Source of the DNA: a bacterium
Lineage (GTDB): Bacteria > Verrucomicrobiota > Verrucomicrobiia > Limisphaerales > UBA11358
DNA length: 6,527 nucleotides
Reading direction: 5' to 3'
Assembly (NCBI GenBank): GCA_021781185.1
Contig: JAJXXI010000364.1
Coordinates: forward strand, 1-6,527
Of this stretch, positions 5,729-6,527 are shown piece by piece. The translations under genes and the position numbers were made by a program. The notes under the pieces were generated by a model, which was not told the origin of the DNA, ran no database searches, and saw only the letters and a list, made by a program, of their open reading frames with translations. Every line of letters begins with the position of its first letter. Positions within the stretch are counted from its first letter, which is position 1.

Positions 5729-6185
5729 CGGAACGAGCGCCTTGCCGGTCCAGTTGACGGAAAAAGGACCGGCGAAACGCCTGGCCTGCGGCCGCTGCGC
5801 CGGTTTCACGCTGGCCGAGGTGATGGCGGCGATGCTGTTTCTGGCCATCGTCATCCCGGTGGCGGTGGAAGTATTGCACGTGTCCAGTCTCGCGGGCGAG
5901 GTCGCCGCGCGGAAAAGCGAGGCGGCGCGCGTGGCGGACCGGGTTTTGAGCGAGAGCATTGTCACCACGAACTGGAACGGTGGATTGCAGAGCGGCACGG
6001 TCACGGAAGGCACGCTGGATTTCCAGTGGCGGCTGACGAGCCAGACCTGGCCGCAGGACGCAATGACCCTGCTGACGGCGGAGGTAAACTATTCCGCCCA
6101 AGGCAAGAATTACTCGGTGAAGCTGAACTCGCTCGCCAGTTCGCAGACGCAGTCAGCACAGTCGGCCGGAAAGAATTTGCAGTGA
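5703..6185 (+). CDS. gspI: Minor pseudopilin GspI
   Basis: A 160-aa prepilin. The cut is predicted at G34|F35, with FTLAE giving Glu39 at +5, then a hydrophobic helix to about residue 58. The helix continues as SSLAGEVAARKSEAARVADRVLSE (about 61-84). A GspI-like beta region follows, with GTLDFQWRLTSQTW (103-116) and LLTAEVNYSAQGKNYSVKLN (123-142). The leader is unusually long (34 residues, containing LACGRCAG) compared with the usual 6-15. I chose ATG 5703, which overlaps gspH by 26 nt. An alternative TTG at 5679 would make the leader longer still, while in-frame TTG codons near residues 14 and 18 could shorten it. GspI binds GspJ and GspK in the pseudopilus tip. Identity rests on gene order after gspH and on the family-like spacing of the beta strands. 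Confidence 0.85.
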   Translation: MKLATPENSGTSALPVQLTEKGPAKRLACGRCAGFTLAEVMAAMLFLAIVIPVAVEVLHVSSLAGEVAARKSEAARVADRVLSESIVTTNWNGGLQSGTVTEGTLDFQWRLTSQTWPQDAMTLLTAEVNYSAQGKNYSVKLNSLASSQTQSAQSAGKNLQ

Positions 6186-6527
6186 TGAAGATTAAGCGGA
6201 CATGTCCAAGCGGTGGCAGCCTCCGGTGTTTGTCCGGCGGCGGCACGAGTATCGTCGCCGCCGCGCTGGCGACGGGGCTGCACCGCCGCGCGTTCACGCT
6301 GATCGAGATGATTCTCGCCATCGGCGTCGCCGCCCTGGTGCTGATCGCCGCGAACTTCGCGCTGTTTTCGGCACTGCACCTGCGTGCGGCGACGACAGAC
6401 ATGGTGGATGCCGCCTCGCCAGTGGACCAGGCGGTGGCCTTTTTGAAACGCGATTTGCAGTGTTGTGTCACGCCGACGAATGGCACGACCAAGGTGTTGT
6501 CCGGCGATTTCCGGGTCGGCAACATCA
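6185..6527 (+). CDS. gspJ: Minor pseudopilin GspJ, C-terminus cut by the window edge
   Basis: This open frame starts at ATG 6185, one base into the gspI stop (TGATG), and runs off the right edge after 114 codons. The prepilin signal HRRA|FTLIE has the cut at A36|F37 and Glu41 at +5, followed by a hydrophobic helix to about residue 60. A helix leading to FLKRDLQCC (86-94) then follows; the 'RDL' at this place is typical of GspJ. The leader is again long (36 residues) and Gly/Ala-rich, including CLSGGGTSIVAAALATG. It may contain a later true start, but no other ATG lies before the prepilin signal. GspJ is a pseudopilus tip subunit working with GspI and GspK. A gspK gene would be expected next, beyond the edge. 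Because of truncation, a generic prepilin-type protein cannot be fully excluded. Confidence 0.8.
   Translation, partial: MKIKRTCPSGGSLRCLSGGGTSIVAAALATGLHRRAFTLIEMILAIGVAALVLIAANFALFSALHLRAATTDMVDAASPVDQAVAFLKRDLQCCVTPTNGTTKVLSGDFRVGNI

Noticed and set aside
1..6527. CRISPR array, tRNA, rRNA, insertion sequence or phage attachment site
   Set aside because: No regularly spaced repeats, tRNA-like cloverleaf, transposase frame or rRNA-like stretch was seen on either strand.

Overview
The window reads as chromosomal DNA of a GC-rich Gram-negative bacterium, most likely a member of Verrucomicrobiota (Pedosphaera/Limisphaera-like). The taxonomic call is inference. It rests on the style of the partial LpxK N-terminus, on two lineage-type hypothetical proteins, on weak or absent Shine-Dalgarno sequences before most genes, and on an interspersed repeat-like spacer of a kind I associate with these genomes.

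Layout. On the minus strand (1-806) lie the first 67 codons of a probable lpxK (lipid A 4'-kinase, running off the left edge) and, upstream of it, a 161-aa hypothetical protein. The two are separated by a 119-nt spacer holding a bulged inverted repeat. A 235-nt divergent intergenic region (807-1041) follows. It carries a near-consensus sigma-54 (-24/-12) promoter facing right, with a pair of TGCGCA-based repeats 70-115 nt upstream of the predicted start of transcription.

The plus strand from 1042 to the right edge is one collinear cluster. It opens with a small secreted Gly/Met/Asn-rich protein and continues with type II secretion genes in the order gspE (ATPase), gspF (inner-membrane platform), gspG (major pseudopilin), gspH, gspI and a truncated gspJ (minor pseudopilins). 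Genes G to J overlap or nearly touch, as expected for one transcript. The exception is a 192-nt gspE-gspF spacer with a 9-bp perfect hairpin and the look of a mobile or REP-like repeat.

How the genes work together. GspE hydrolyses ATP at the cytoplasmic face of GspF, driving polymerisation of GspG into a periplasmic pseudopilus. GspH, GspI and GspJ form the initiating tip complex that helps push folded proteins through an outer-membrane secretin. The prepilin peptidase, the secretin (GspD) and the GspC/K/L/M subunits are not in the window. No complete undescribed system is visible. The least ordinary signals are the sigma-54 promoter with its paired upstream sites, the unknown secreted protein heading the secretion cluster, and the repeat-like gspE-gspF spacer.
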